DNA of 64,000 bases from Fulvia fulva (lineage: Eukaryota; Ascomycota; Dothideomycetes; Mycosphaerellales; Mycosphaerellaceae), in NCBI RefSeq assembly GCF_020509005.1, contig NC_063016.1, positions 4,030,001 to 4,094,000 of the forward strand, given 5' to 3'. This document shows positions 1 to 9,616 of this stretch, piece after piece. The notes below the pieces were generated by a model that was not told the origin of the DNA, ran no database searches, and worked only from the letters and a program-made list of their open reading frames with translations. Each line of letters starts with the position of its first letter. Position 1 is the first letter of the stretch. The translations under genes and the position numbers were made by a program.

Positions 1-811
1 TCCTGTTTCTGTCGGACCGTCTAGTCATAGGCTCGGGTGTTGCCTCTCCAACATCTTCAGACATCACTGTGTCATCCATGGCCGGGGCTTGCTTGACCGG
101 TCTGGCCGGTTTGATCGGTCTAGGCGGTTTGGTCGGTTTGGTCGGTTTAGGCGGTTTGGTCGGTTTGGCCGGTTTGGCCGGTTTGATCGGTTTAGCCGGA
201 TGAGCTGGTGCCACCGGTCTAGTCTGATCGACTTGATGGTTTTGCTCGCGCTCCGCCTGGAAACGCGCCTTCACTGCCTCAAAACTCACGCGAGCCGTTT
301 TTGCGCTTCCCATGTTCTCGAGCCAAGTCTCAAAGCTGTTCATCCTGCCTTCCAGACCCTCCACCGCGCGTTTGAGTTTAGTATGTTGTGCGGTGTTGAC
401 TCTGTTCGAGAGCGCTTCGTTGATCAGCCTCGTGTGCTCAGCAGCGCGGCCGATATTGCTGTAGATCAGGTCCATGGCAATGTCGCTCGAGGCCAAAGAC
501 TCTGGCTCATCCGGCTCACCGCGATCGGAAGGGATCATGTAATCAAATGAATCGTGATAGAGTGCCTCCAGTGCTGCGAGCTTTCTCCTACCGTCACGTT
601 GCATCTGTCCAACAAGTTCTTGGATCTCAATGGTGTTCCACATGGCGTTGGAATGAAGTACCGGGCCGGTATATCCAACGCTGGTCGTTACAGCTTGCGA
701 CAACATTTCTGCTTCTCCACTGATGAGGTCGTCGTATGGAGTGGTGTAACTAAGCTGGTAAATGATGCTCTGTAGACCACGCCACTTTGCTAACAGCTCA
801 CTCCGATCCAT
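1..811 (-). CDS. Hypothetical protein with K-P-x tripeptide repeat (3' end outside window)
   Basis: An uninterrupted minus-strand frame of 270 codons runs from ATG at 811 off the left edge. The next upstream in-frame codons include a TGA, which supports this start. Residues about 1-190 are hydrophilic and probably helical, beginning MDRSELLAKWRGLQ, and contain an acidic patch (GEPDEPE). Residues about 205-240 are a run of roughly 12 tripeptides of the form K/R-P-x, encoded by a 9-bp minisatellite. The visible end is acidic then basic (MDDTVMSEDVGEATPEP, then TRRSDRNR). I do not recognise a family. The Lys-Pro tract resembles linker or nucleic-acid-binding tails, but that is only composition. 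Introns are not needed within the visible part. The LINE insertion lies about 2 kb upstream. Confidence 0.6.
   Translation of the reverse strand, partial: MDRSELLAKWRGLQSIIYQLSYTTPYDDLISGEAEMLSQAVTTSVGYTGPVLHSNAMWNTIEIQELVGQMQRDGRRKLAALEALYHDSFDYMIPSDRGEPDEPESLASSDIAMDLIYSNIGRAAEHTRLINEALSNRVNTAQHTKLKRAVEGLEGRMNSFETWLENMGSAKTARVSFEAVKARFQAEREQNHQVDQTRPVAPAHPAKPIKPAKPAKPTKPPKPTKPTKPPRPIKPARPVKQAPAMDDTVMSEDVGEATPEPMTRRSDRNR
91..199. repeat. 9-bp coding minisatellite
   Basis: About 12 imperfect copies of a 9-bp unit (plus strand CGGTTTGGN, with variants) run through the partial gene at the left edge. Read on the minus strand each unit encodes Lys/Arg-Pro followed by Ala, Thr, Ile, Pro or Val, so the repeat keeps frame when units are gained or lost. 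Confidence 0.85.
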
Positions 812-1105
812 AATGACAAGACGTGAGGAGGACGGCTTTCAGCAGACTGCTGCCACCCAAAAGCACAATATATGTCCTGAATGAGGCCATTGTCTTGTCC
901 GCTAGCTTAGGATATCTTGATCAGAAGGAATAGTAGCACAAACTTGCTACACAAAGCCATGCGACAATGATGAAGGACTTCGTGAGCGTGCTGGAAGGTC
1001 CTCCTAGCCTCAATCCATTCTGAAGACTTATGGTATCCTGACCTGCAACAACGACGGCCCCATGTCATGGAGGAAGTTGAAATCCTAGGCTGTCAAAACG
1101 TGGTC
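812..1105. other. Intergenic, nothing recognised
   Basis: Upstream region of the minus-strand gene ending the window. No open frame of note, no repeat and no clear TATA box were seen. Confidence 0.5.
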
Positions 1106-1336
1106 TCATCGGGGGATTCGACCGGTCTGTCCAAGCCAAAGCAGCAGCATCCCGAATGTCCCGATCATTGCGTACCATTTCGCTGATGGCGGAAAGGCTC
1201 CCGTCCGGACTCTGATGGTGACCTGAGCCACGAAGATGGCCCATATAGCATACATTAGTGTGTTGTCGTTGGTCAAAAAGTCTAGTATCGAGCCATGTGA
1301 CGGCTGGGCAGGCCGATGTGAAGGTGCCTGGTTCAT
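1106..1336 (-). CDS. Possible small two-helix membrane protein
   Basis: From ATG at 1336 the minus strand encodes 76 residues ending at 1106. Two hydrophobic stretches are visible: one around YAIWAIFVAQVTI (about residues 29-41) and one around WYAMIGTFGMLLLWL (about residues 54-68), each followed by Arg. The frame upstream remains open to 1408 but without another ATG, and an in-frame TGA lies just beyond, so either this ATG is the start or an upstream exon exists. No family is recognised. The hydrophobic pattern is more regular than a chance frame, but length and lack of homology keep this tentative. Confidence 0.3.
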   Translation of the reverse strand: MNQAPSHRPAQPSHGSILDFLTNDNTLMYAIWAIFVAQVTIRVRTGAFPPSAKWYAMIGTFGMLLLWLGQTGRIPR

Positions 1337-1899
1337 GGCCAAGTGGGTACTTCTCGCGTCGCTGACCACATCAGGCTGTATGGGTACTGTATCTTGGTCG
1401 ACCCGCACACTATGGCCATCTCAAAATCAACTTGCCGTGGTTGTTCACCAAGTATGCCAGAGCACGGAAGTGATGTTCGTGTCAACTATACTCCAGACCT
1501 AGTGGAGGCCATGCAGTGTGTGGAAAGATGGTTCTATTGTGCATGGGAAGTTGATGGTGACGATGAACCTGGAGGGCGGAAGTTGTTTTCACGCCTGCTT
1601 ACTATTCTAAAATCGTAAATGGGTGAGACAGCTACCGGGGTGCGAGGCGGTGGAATTTCAATTAGAATCTAGGGACTCCTGCGCTAGTCTGAATCTCCCG
1701 ACGTCTAGAAACTGCCCGTAGTGCTCTACTTTAGAGGATTTACAAACACGCTGCTCGCGTAAGGACGAGGTCATAAGTCTCGCCAGATCTTAAGCACTAC
1801 AGCTAAGGAACGTATTACGACCGTATTATAGAAGTCTTAGACTCTTCCGACTCGTCCTTACTAGTTTATTAAGCGAAGGGCGCGCGGTAAGGGTTAAAG

Positions 1900-1926
1900 C
1901 GACGTGCGAGCTTACGAGTACTCGAG
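1900..1926 (+). repeat. 27-bp dispersed motif, copy 1
   Basis: A 27-bp segment starting CGACGTGCGAGC and ending ACTCGAG. It differs at four positions from the copy at 2139-2165. Two further copies in the opposite orientation lie near 60.3 kb. Confidence 0.7.
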
Positions 1927-1975
1927 CGTAGACCCTCTAAGCGCCCCGGAGCGAGAATAACAATTAGACTTTCTA

Positions 1976-1999
1976 ATTAAGCGTAACGACCGACGAGCG
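1976..1999 (+). repeat. 24-bp direct repeat, copy 1 (partner 2098-2121)
   Basis: The 24 bp from attaagcgtaac to gacgagcg recur exactly at 2098-2121, 122 bp downstream. Part of a locally duplicated region that also repeats the segments at 2001-2024 and 2181-2204. Confidence 0.85.
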
Positions 2000-2000
2000 G

Positions 2001-2024
2001 CAGCGAGGAGGGAGTGGAGCTCTA
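2001..2024 (+). repeat. 24-bp direct repeat, copy 1 (partner 2181-2204)
   Basis: Starts cagcgaggaggg and ends gagctcta; an exact copy lies at 2181-2204 and a diverged, shortened copy at about 2043-2063. The spacing (180 bp) differs from that of the neighbouring 24-bp repeat (122 bp), so the region is a shuffled rather than simple tandem repeat. Confidence 0.85.
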
Positions 2025-2097
2025 CATACGTAGGTGAGGCGTCAGCGAGGGAGTGAAGCTCTATACCAGCCCCGGACGAGCCTTGGCGCCCGCTGTG

Positions 2098-2121
2098 ATT
2101 AAGCGTAACGACCGACGAGCG
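2098..2121 (+). repeat. 24-bp direct repeat, copy 2 (partner 1976-1999)
   Basis: Exact second copy of the segment at 1976-1999. Confidence 0.85.
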
Positions 2122-2138
2122 CTAGCCATCCACCGTAG

Positions 2139-2165
2139 CGACGTGTGAGCTTGCGAACACTCGAG
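2139..2165 (+). repeat. 27-bp dispersed motif, copy 2
   Basis: Starts CGACGTGTGAGC and ends ACTCGAG. Its reverse complement occurs exactly at 60272-60298, about 58 kb away. It contains an imperfect inverted arrangement (GTGT ... ACAC around AGCTTGC). Confidence 0.85.
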
Positions 2166-2180
2166 CGTAGGTGGTGGCGT

Positions 2181-2204
2181 CAGCGAGGAGGGAGTGGAGC
2201 TCTA
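2181..2204 (+). repeat. 24-bp direct repeat, copy 2 (partner 2001-2024)
   Basis: Exact second copy of the segment at 2001-2024. Confidence 0.85.
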
Positions 2205-2777
2205 TCACCAGCCCTCGACTAGCCTTGGCGCCCGCTCTGGTTGGTCAACTTTCAAGTTTTAGGGTCACGTGACCTACCGCACTGTGCCTTTCGGCGAACT
2301 CGCAAACATATACTCGTCGCTGACGCCTATGTTGTCGAGCACTGTACGTCGGGTAGCGGTAGCGTGGATCGCACGCTACTTTGTAGTCTAGAAGGGTTGG
2401 TAGAGAGCTCCACTCCGCTACGCTTACCTTTGGAGGTTCACAACCGCTAATAGCACATTTTATTAGTATATAGGTACAGCCCTAGAGGTAAGTCCGGGTG
2501 GCCTGTGCTTAGTAAGCGTGGCTTTTAGCATAACAAGCATCGCTGCTAAATTCGAGGCGATCGCTAACTAGTCGAAAAAGGTTTAGAAAAGTCGCAATTA
2601 GCTAGGACAGCCCGCTAGCTCCGGATCGGTAAATCTTGCTCCGTGTACGTAAAGCAGCAACAACGCCCTTTGCTCATCTTATAAGAAGGCTCTACCGGCT
2701 TTTAACGGTATCATTTTAGTTATAAGAGCAGTTTAGATCTCGAAATTCTACCCCTATCGCTGTCTTACCTATTTACG

Positions 2778-2791
2778 AGGTAAGAATAATA
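2778..2791. repeat. Target-site duplication, left copy
   Basis: aggtaagaataata, identical to 7693-7706. The two copies bracket the LINE exactly. The left copy is preceded by tcttacct (2763-2770), an inverted match to its first eight bases. Confidence 0.9.
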
Positions 2792-2964
2792 GATAGATAG
2801 ATTTGTCATTCCCCTATTCTAGGACCCTATCCGGCCTATATAGGTATATATCTATTGTTATATACAAAGGGAAACCCGAATAGGTAAAAACCCTTCCCGC
2901 CCCCGACTACTCCTTATCTAGATTAGCTTTCCCTCTAAACGTACGTAGTCTATATTACTACCCC

Positions 2965-5900
2965 GTTAGCCCCCGCTCCTAGCCGGTCTCGTCGCGCTAC
3001 GTCGTATCCTCTCTTCCTATACTACTCCTACTAGGCGGTACTGTTCTAGCTAGCCCTTCTCTAGTATCTAGTTCGTAATACGCCGTAGGTCCTTAGCGTT
3101 ATTAAGAAGTATCCTAATCGTCCGGTTCCTCGCCTTTACTATCTACTCCCCCCTTCCTAGCGACTACCTCGGATAGACGAGGAGTACGTACCGTACGTTC
3201 TAGGAGCGATAGCCGTAGGGGTAGCTAGTATTCGTGTATCCTAGAACCTTCCTCTATAATAGGTACCCCTAGAGGCCGATATGTTTGCTTCGTAGTTAGG
3301 TTACTATACTACTCTATACCCTCGTAAGGCGGTAGTAGATAAGCTTCGGGGGGTACTTAACCGCGGATTTCGTAGCTAACTATTCCTTAGGTTGTCCCGC
3401 TAGCTAAGGGCGTCTACTATACCCTATAACCTAGTTGTTCTACCTCTCTTTCTATAGTTACTCTATAAACGATTTCTTACCTTCCTATTATATTACTAGC
3501 TATTCGTCCCTTACCCGGTAGTTCGGCTCGTTTCCGGGTCGAATGCCCTTATACGCTAGTACTAATTCGTAGGCCCTTACGACTATACTAGCGATGACCT
3601 TCTATACTAGGTACTATACCGACTTGCCTAAGTAGGAGGTCCGTAGTCCCTAGATATATAGGTCGATCGGCGGTATAGCGGTCTCGTACTTAAGTATCCT
3701 CGTTAGTATCGACTTATATGCCCCGGTAACCTTCCTTAGGCATTAGTTTTAGATCCTCGCTAGCGGCGCGACGAGTCCCTTCGATAGGTAGGCCCTCTCG
3801 CCTAAGGACTACACTTGGCTACTATAGGTAAGGACTAGCCGTATAATAGCCGTATATAGAAGTCGTAACTACCGAAAGTCCGCCCCCTATATAGACGTAG
3901 TAAGCCTCTAGTATAATGCTATATTCTGTTTAGCTTTCCGTAATATTGCCTATACGTACTTCCTCTACCGTAGCGCCGGGTCTACCTATAGTCCGAGGAT
4001 CCTAAGCTAATTTGCCGGGTTAGTCGTATACCCCTATATCTAGATAGAAGCTTATATATTATAGAACCGTAGCCGGCGCGTAAAGTATATTAGATTGTAC
4101 TTTTCTAGGGCAAACCGAGCCCTATACCTCCTAGCCTAGTCCTCGTAGATCTTATACTTCTCTTCTAGTAGCCTATAGTTCTCCTTAGTCGAGGAAGACT
4201 ACGCTAGGATATTTATGTCGTCTACGAAGCCGCTCGTAGCGGTGTTCTAGGATTCTAGGGCTAGGAGTAGCGTCGCTATAAAGAAGAGGAACAGAATAGG
4301 TACTAGCGTTAAGCCTTACGGGATTCTAGTATAGACTACTTAAAATAGGCTTCTATACTAGCCGACTAGGATCGACGTACTACGGTTTTAGAGGTAGGAC
4401 CGTACGAAGTTAATAAGCTACTTAGGGAGTTCTTTCGACCTTAGGATATAGAGTAGCCGCGGGTATAACACGTAGTCGAAGGCTCCCGATATGTCTAGGC
4501 TAAGTAAGGAAGCCACCTTGTCCCTATTCTTATACTAGATAGCCTTTACCTAAGAGGTGATAAGTTCTATCGCGGATAGCGTCGATTGCTATAGACGCGC
4601 ACCTATCTAGGTGTCCGGGAGTAGGGAGTGTTCCTCTGCCGCCTCGGAGAGTCTCGTTATAACTAGCTTCTTAAGCGCCTTCCTAAGAGTATTAAGGAGC
4701 GCAATTAGGCGGTACGACTTTACCTACGTATAGTCTTCCTTTTACGGCTTACGTAGGACTACTATCGTCGATTATTTAAATACTATCGGGTAGTATCCGG
4801 TCTATAGGTAGGCGTTAAAGATCGCTACGACTACTAGGGCTAGTTAATCTCTATACTTCTTTAGTAGCTCGTTTAGGATCCTATCCGGCCCCGGGGCTTT
4901 CTTCGCTAGTAACTTCCTAAGTATAGCGGTAACTTCTCCCTCGGATATATTCTATTAGACCGCGATACTAGGGGCTAGGGGAGTAGAGCTATTTATATCG
5001 CTTAGATTAGCCTCGACTAGGGGCGGGAAGAACTTACTAGCTAGTAGACGCGCCTTGGCCTCGGGGTCGCTAACCGGGCTACTAGGCGATTGTAGCGCTA
5101 GGATAGAGAAGGAGGGGCCCTATATAGGGTCCTATCGGGCCCATTTCGCTAGCTTCTACATCTTCGCTAGCTTGTCGGCGATTTCTTCTACTATAGCCCT
5201 CTAGCCGACTGCTTTCTCCCTCCGTATTATAGCTTCCTTCTATTAGTATGCCTCCCTATATACGTTCTAGGCCTCCTCGCTATAGCTACTCGTCTATACC
5301 CGGCGGGCTCTCCTTGCTTCTCTTACTACCGTAGTACACTCCGGCGTCTAGTATAGTTTAGACTATGTCGTTAGTTAGGTAAGCGGAACGTGAAGTAAGG
5401 TCGCTTTTCTTATTTCGTCTATTAACCCCTAGACTACTTCGTCTATCTCGTCTTTACTATTAGATTGCTACTACGCGATCTAGACTAGCCTCTTAGAGTC
5501 ATCGAGGTACGCCTAGATATTGGCCTAGTAGGCCTTTCCCTAGTTTAGCTTAGGGGTTCTCGCTAGTATACGTTATATCTATATCGTAATAGAGGTCCTA
5601 ACTAGTATATAGTCTAACGACGCCTCGAGTTTATATTCGATCCTATAGTAGGTTACCGTATAGTAGTAGCTATCTAAGATCTAGGAGAGGTCGATCGTGC
5701 CTTAGAGTCCCTCTCTCTTCTAGGTGCCTAGGTCCTTCGGGGTATTAAGGGCAATTACGTTGCTCGCTATCAAGTCGAGTACTTCGTCGGCTATAGGGTG
5801 CGGCTATATAAGGCTTTCCTAGGAAGGGTAGTATATATTAAAGTCTCCTACTACGATATAGTAGCCTTGTCTCTTAAGCGTACTGTCTAGGTGTCTATAG

Positions 5901-6283
5901 ACCCTAAGGTCGCGGCTAGACCTCGAGGCTAGCGGTTGTATATATATATTGTATATCTAAGTACTACCTACGTAGAGGGAGGTAATATCTCCCCCGTCTT
6001 CTTCGTCTACGTAGTATACTACCTCCTAGTCGGATTCTAGTATATCCTTACTAATATAGAAGCACGTACGGGGTCTACCGTCGCCTCGTAGGCATATCGT
6101 GCAGCCTAGTAACTTGTAGGTCGTTAGTCTCTTATAGTACGGGTTAATCTATAGCTCCTAGATTATAAGGACGTAGTAGACGCGCGGGTCCGCCTCGTAT
6201 AGGAAATAGTTCTAGACTATATCCTTGCTATAGTTGACGTTATACTAGATAATGCTAAGCGTATCGAGGCTAGTTATCGGCAT
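2965..6283 (-). pseudogene. LINE ORF2: endonuclease-reverse transcriptase-RNase H-like (RIP-inactivated)
   Basis: Starts at ATG 6283 (MPITSLDTLS). An APE-type endonuclease domain follows, with the GDFN motif at about residue 146 (5848-5837), then reverse transcriptase with FVDD at about residue 686 (TTC at 4228). A downstream GAYKS-like segment at 3721 and a Tad-type C-terminal cysteine/RNase H-like region near 3050-3350 complete it. All these landmarks sit in one frame from 6283, so substitutions but no frame-changing indels have accumulated. In-frame TAG and TAA codons replace Trp and Gln: the PQGS-type motif before FVDD reads P-stop-G-L, as expected for CpA-to-TpA changes. The 3' end (about 2965) is approximate. 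Confidence 0.88.
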
Positions 6284-7547
6284 CGATAATCATTTCCTCT
6301 ATATCGTCCTATGTCCTACTGCCCTATACGTCCTAGTCTACGCCTATCGGCTATATACTAAAGGGGAGCCGGGCCTAGTTAGATTCCCTCGCCGTAGCTA
6401 GTAGAGCACGTAGCCTCTCGTACGCCCTAGGCTACGTATCCTTTATATCGTTCTCGGCCCTAGGGCGCTTATACCCGACCGCTACTAGCTAGTTCCGGTA
6501 TAGACTAGCCTTACCGTCGCCGTAGAATCTTAGGGCGACGGTTCTGTTTATAATTGCCTTATTTTTCGCTAGTTTCCGCTATAGACATTCCGCGCTATAC
6601 GTTAGGTAGTACCCCGGACAGTTCGCGTACCGCCTCGTAGCTAATATATAGTCCCTAGATATATAGTCTCTTATATAGTTCGAGTAGGCCTACTTGTTTA
6701 TATACGTATAGGTTTAGTGTCTATACTATTAGTATTTAAAGCATTAGAGGACACGAAAGGATAAGGAGTACTTTTCTACTATCTTGAGGCTATATTGCTA
6801 GACTAGGCCTTGTTCTATCGCTAGATCCGCCGCTTTTGCGTCTTATAGCTATACTATTAGCGCCGAGGCCTTCTTACCTTCTAGCCATTTCCTATAGAGC
6901 TAAGTCGCCTTCTAGATTAGAGAGTTAAGAGTGACCGGGTTGTCCTCTTAGAGAGTGCGTAGGTAACCCTAGTTAGTTAGGTCAAACTCCTTAGGTATAT
7001 CGTAGACTAGGATCGTAAATTGTTTCGTTAAGACCTTTGCTAATACCGTAACCTTAGATACCTACTATAGCTATGCCTCTAGGTGCCTCCTAGTAGTAGT
7101 AGAGCTAGTATAGATCTATAGAGTGCCGTTGGACTATTAGTTCACTACGACTACCCCTAGTTAGTTAATTCGTTAGGCGAGCTCCTTGTTCGATAGCTTC
7201 GTAACTTCGGCCTAGTCTTCCTTTACTATAATGCGGATCGTAACTATATCGTACGTTAGGCGGGGGCCTAGTATCGATACCGCAACCGATGCCTAGCTAT
7301 AGGGGTGTTGATTCCGGGTAGCCTTGCTAATCGCCTAGGACGTCGTCCTTATTTCTTGTTACCCTCGGTAATACGATAGTATAAGCGCCGTACGTAGCTA
7401 AGTAATCATTACCTATAGAGACCGGTAAGGGAGCTGATCGTTAGTTTCTATGCTTTTTGCGTCCTCTATAAGTTGCTGCCAGTTGTCTTGGGGGGGCTTC
7501 GCCTGTAGGGCCGTAGGCGCCGTTAGTGCCGTAGCCTGGGCTGCCAT
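6270..7547 (-). pseudogene. LINE ORF1: gag-like protein with CCHC zinc knuckles (RIP-inactivated)
   Basis: ATG at 7547 (MAAQATALTAPTALQ) to TAG at 6270-6272 is exactly 426 codons, so frame is preserved over the whole ORF. The C-terminal part (about 6590-6750) shows a degenerate CCHC array: motifs like FKYQQYRHQTY and RYANCPGYYLTYSAEC, where several expected Cys are Tyr (TGC to TAC, the RIP change on the other strand). Internal TAG and TAA codons are frequent after codon 45. The stop at 6270 overlaps the ORF2 ATG (6283) by a few codons, typical of Tad1 elements, though this TAG could itself be RIP-made. Confidence 0.85.
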
Positions 7548-7692
7548 TGCCTAGGAGTTGCCTAATGTAGCTAGGCACCTCCGCGGCGTTTGGAGCTGAA
7601 GAAACAGGGTGAAGAGAGCTTCAAGCTGTCCAGATTGAATGAGGTAGAACTCCCTCAGTCCTAGGGGCAGTGGCCTGCTTTGTATATCGTTC

Positions 7693-7706
7693 AGGTAAGA
7701 ATAATA
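7693..7706. repeat. Target-site duplication, right copy
   Basis: aggtaagaataata, identical to 2778-2791; marks the 5' boundary of the minus-strand LINE. Confidence 0.9.
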
Positions 7707-8175
7707 CGCGGCGACTCACACTACGAGCACATTTCACCATGGACAGATATGCTCCTCCATAGCTACAATACGGGGCCATCTCCTCTTCGCTTGCATGAAA
7801 GCTTCGGGAGACTTGGAGGGAGTACCTGAACGTTGGGCAGCACGATATCGAACAGCTTCAAGGGGAAGGAGCATGGACAACGGACACCTGCGAGTGCATC
7901 ACCAGCGTTCGGTCGTAAAATTCCTCGCCGAGGCAGGCGCCAATGGTTCATGAGCACTGCCGCAAGATGAGGCTGCCTGCAGTCTGCGATGCTGAAAGAG
8001 CAAGTGTACAACGGACTCTTCTGGAGTATTGCAAGTGTCTGAGGCAGCATGTGATGGACTACACCTTCTCGGTCCTTCGCACACTCCAGCACGTCTGCTC
8101 AGAGCTCGTCACAGCTCTTCCATCGAATGTAGACTATCATCAATGCTGTGGACACGATCAGTATGACCTCCCGAC
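7707..8175. other. Flank between LINE and candidate secreted-protein gene
   Basis: Normal CA and TG content resumes immediately. Overlapping frames on both strands (7763-8092 minus, 7943-8194 plus) lack family features and are probably chance. This stretch should contain the promoter of the gene at 8176; no TATA box is evident. Confidence 0.4.
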
Positions 8176-8542
8176 ATGCAGCTCACAATATTGATCAGTA
8201 TGGCATCAGTGCTGGCACTCGTCACTGCAGCACCGCAAGATAATGGCGTGAAAAGCAGGTCAGACTCACCCATCTGGGGCGCAGCTTCAGTGTTGCTTCC
8301 TAGCTACTTCTCAACTATAGCTTCCCGTGGCATGCGTGATTGTGACAAACATGGATCGGTGAAGGTAAGAAGCAGGGCTGGGTGATCTTGGCATTCTCAA
8401 CATCTGCAGGAAGGAGGCATCTTGCGACAGTCCTTGCCCTGATCAGAACATGTTTTTTGTAGCTGCTGTGCGGCAGAGCGTATTGGCGGCAACAAAGTCT
8501 GTCACCACCAGTGAAGCTCAAGTCCGGCAGCATATCCTTTAG
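8176..8542 (+). CDS. Candidate small secreted protein (effector-like)
   Basis: ATG at 8176 starts MQLTILISMASVLALVTA-APQ, a typical signal peptide with a hydrophobic core and small residues at the likely cleavage site. Unspliced, the frame ends at 8385 (69 aa). A strong donor AAG|GTAAGA at 8365 suggests an intron. Using the acceptor at 8413 (49-bp intron) the frame continues to TAG at 8542, giving 105 aa with a Cys-containing segment (EASCDSPCPDQNMF); the alternative acceptor at 8409 gives an early stop. Mature product is small, with three Cys in the spliced form (RDCDKHG plus SCDSPC). No family is recognised. It sits 0.5 kb from the RIP-mutated LINE. The signal peptide is clear; splicing is inferred. 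Confidence 0.5.
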
Positions 8543-8799
8543 AGCATCAGGACGGAAGTCTTTCAGCCGCATGACCTTCCACTACGTATCAGCCCCAAGG
8601 TCAATCACAAGTTATCGTACGCATCTGGAAAGTCCGACTCATCGCCCCGGATATGGATGTCTGGATCCCCCCGGCCCAACGATGTTTTAAGGATGGTGTA
8701 GTCATCTCTTTGACTCTTGGGCTTCTGGGTCATCTGGATGCGACTTTACGAACATGGACGTCGATCTCTACTGCAACAGCAACAACAACCAGGACGAAG

Positions 8800-9616
8800 A
8801 TGCCAGGCTATCTCAATAAAAGGCATGTAGGCCCAGACAACAGGGTGGTCTCGTACCGATTCTTCAGGTACGTTTCGAGAATTCAAAGGCCCGTGACAGT
8901 GGACTTTACAAGGGCATAGTGTCGGACGTGACCAGCCGTAACGCGAAGCAATAACCACACTGGCGTGCATGCAGTGACCAAATACTACAGCTCAATACTT
9001 ACTCTGGGACAGGCATTTCGCCGATTTCCTAGCCCATATACGCCAGCATTTCTACCCCCTTTCCATCGCAGAAGACGATTTGAACTACTCCCTCAGACAT
9101 CAGCAGTACTGCCTGTGCAAGCTTCTGGGACAGTGGTGCGATGACTTTCAATATCTTGCAGAAGAATGTCTCAAGGCAGAAAGGGGGACACCTTCTCCAT
9201 CGTTAGACGACTTCAGGCTGGATCGACACATGAGGAAGAAGGTCTTAGGTGGCGACGGATCTCGCCAGATCAGTCCATATCTTCAGTGTGAATTCATCTG
9301 GTATACCTTTTCGGCGAAGCTAACACTGGGGAGCCACCGCTTTGCTCCGGGAGTCATATGGCAGGTTGCCCTGGAGAGCTTGCAACGAGAAGTACCTACT
9401 CTGAGGGAGACTGTGGCAAAGTGGAACTTCGTCAGTAGGTACAGGAGGCTGAAGAACACTCTCTGGCTGCATGATGCCTTTAGACGGAAATCGGATCGTA
9501 TGAGGTCCGTTCGAGAAGGCAGGACACTGGAGAAGGTGGTATACGGCAGAGCAAGGAGAGACAGTGTGATTGGCAACGAGCGGTCGCTAGACGTATGCAC
9601 GATCTTGGAAGGGTAA
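8800..9616 (+). CDS. Orphan protein A, paralogue of the gene at 10005
   Basis: Two exons fit: 8800-8867 and 9013-9616, with a 145-bp GT-AG intron (GTACGT donor, GACAG acceptor) in consistent phase, giving 223 aa. The junction produces SYRFFRHFADFLAHI, matching SYRFFLHFADFIDYI in the gene at 10005. Further shared blocks are PDNR (just before), K-x-LGGDGS-x-Q (about residue 110) and an E-x-L-x-x-E-V segment near the end of the similarity. An in-frame ATG at 8653 would add 49 residues, but the paralogue supports 8800. No known domain is recognised. A 3' intron in the region after ESLQREVPTLRE cannot be excluded, because the paralogue is spliced there. Confidence 0.55.

Larger units (their letters stand above)
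1409..2777. other. Repeat-rich intergenic DNA left of the LINE
   Basis: No gene is supported. Parts (about 1740-1980) have few CA and TG dinucleotides and many TA steps, suggesting an older RIP-affected repeat fragment. The stretch 1976-2240 holds several direct repeats listed separately. Around 2340-2450 are sequences resembling the same repeat family (for example gagctccactccgct). Short plus-strand frames here look like chance. Confidence 0.5.
2792..7692 (-). mobile_element. Tad1-like LINE retrotransposon, RIP-inactivated
   Basis: A 4.9-kb element on the minus strand, flanked by 14-bp identical target-site duplications. Its 5' end is at 7692; the 3' end at 2792 carries a short CTAT-type tandem tail (gatagatagat on the plus strand). 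Two collinear frames encode a gag protein with CCHC knuckles and an endonuclease-reverse transcriptase. CA and TG dinucleotides are almost absent from about 2800 to 7440 while CG is kept; in 3061-3240 I count one TG and no CA. That is the signature of RIP (C-to-T at CpA), known from Pezizomycotina. The first roughly 250 bases at the 5' end (7440-7692) keep normal CA and TG frequencies. Inactive: both frames have many TAG and TAA codons where Trp or Gln is expected. Confidence 0.93.

Noticed and set aside
2792..7692. Horizontal acquisition or a bacterial segment to explain the odd base usage
   Set aside because: The odd composition is fully explained by loss of CpA/TpG in a fungal LINE with target-site duplications.
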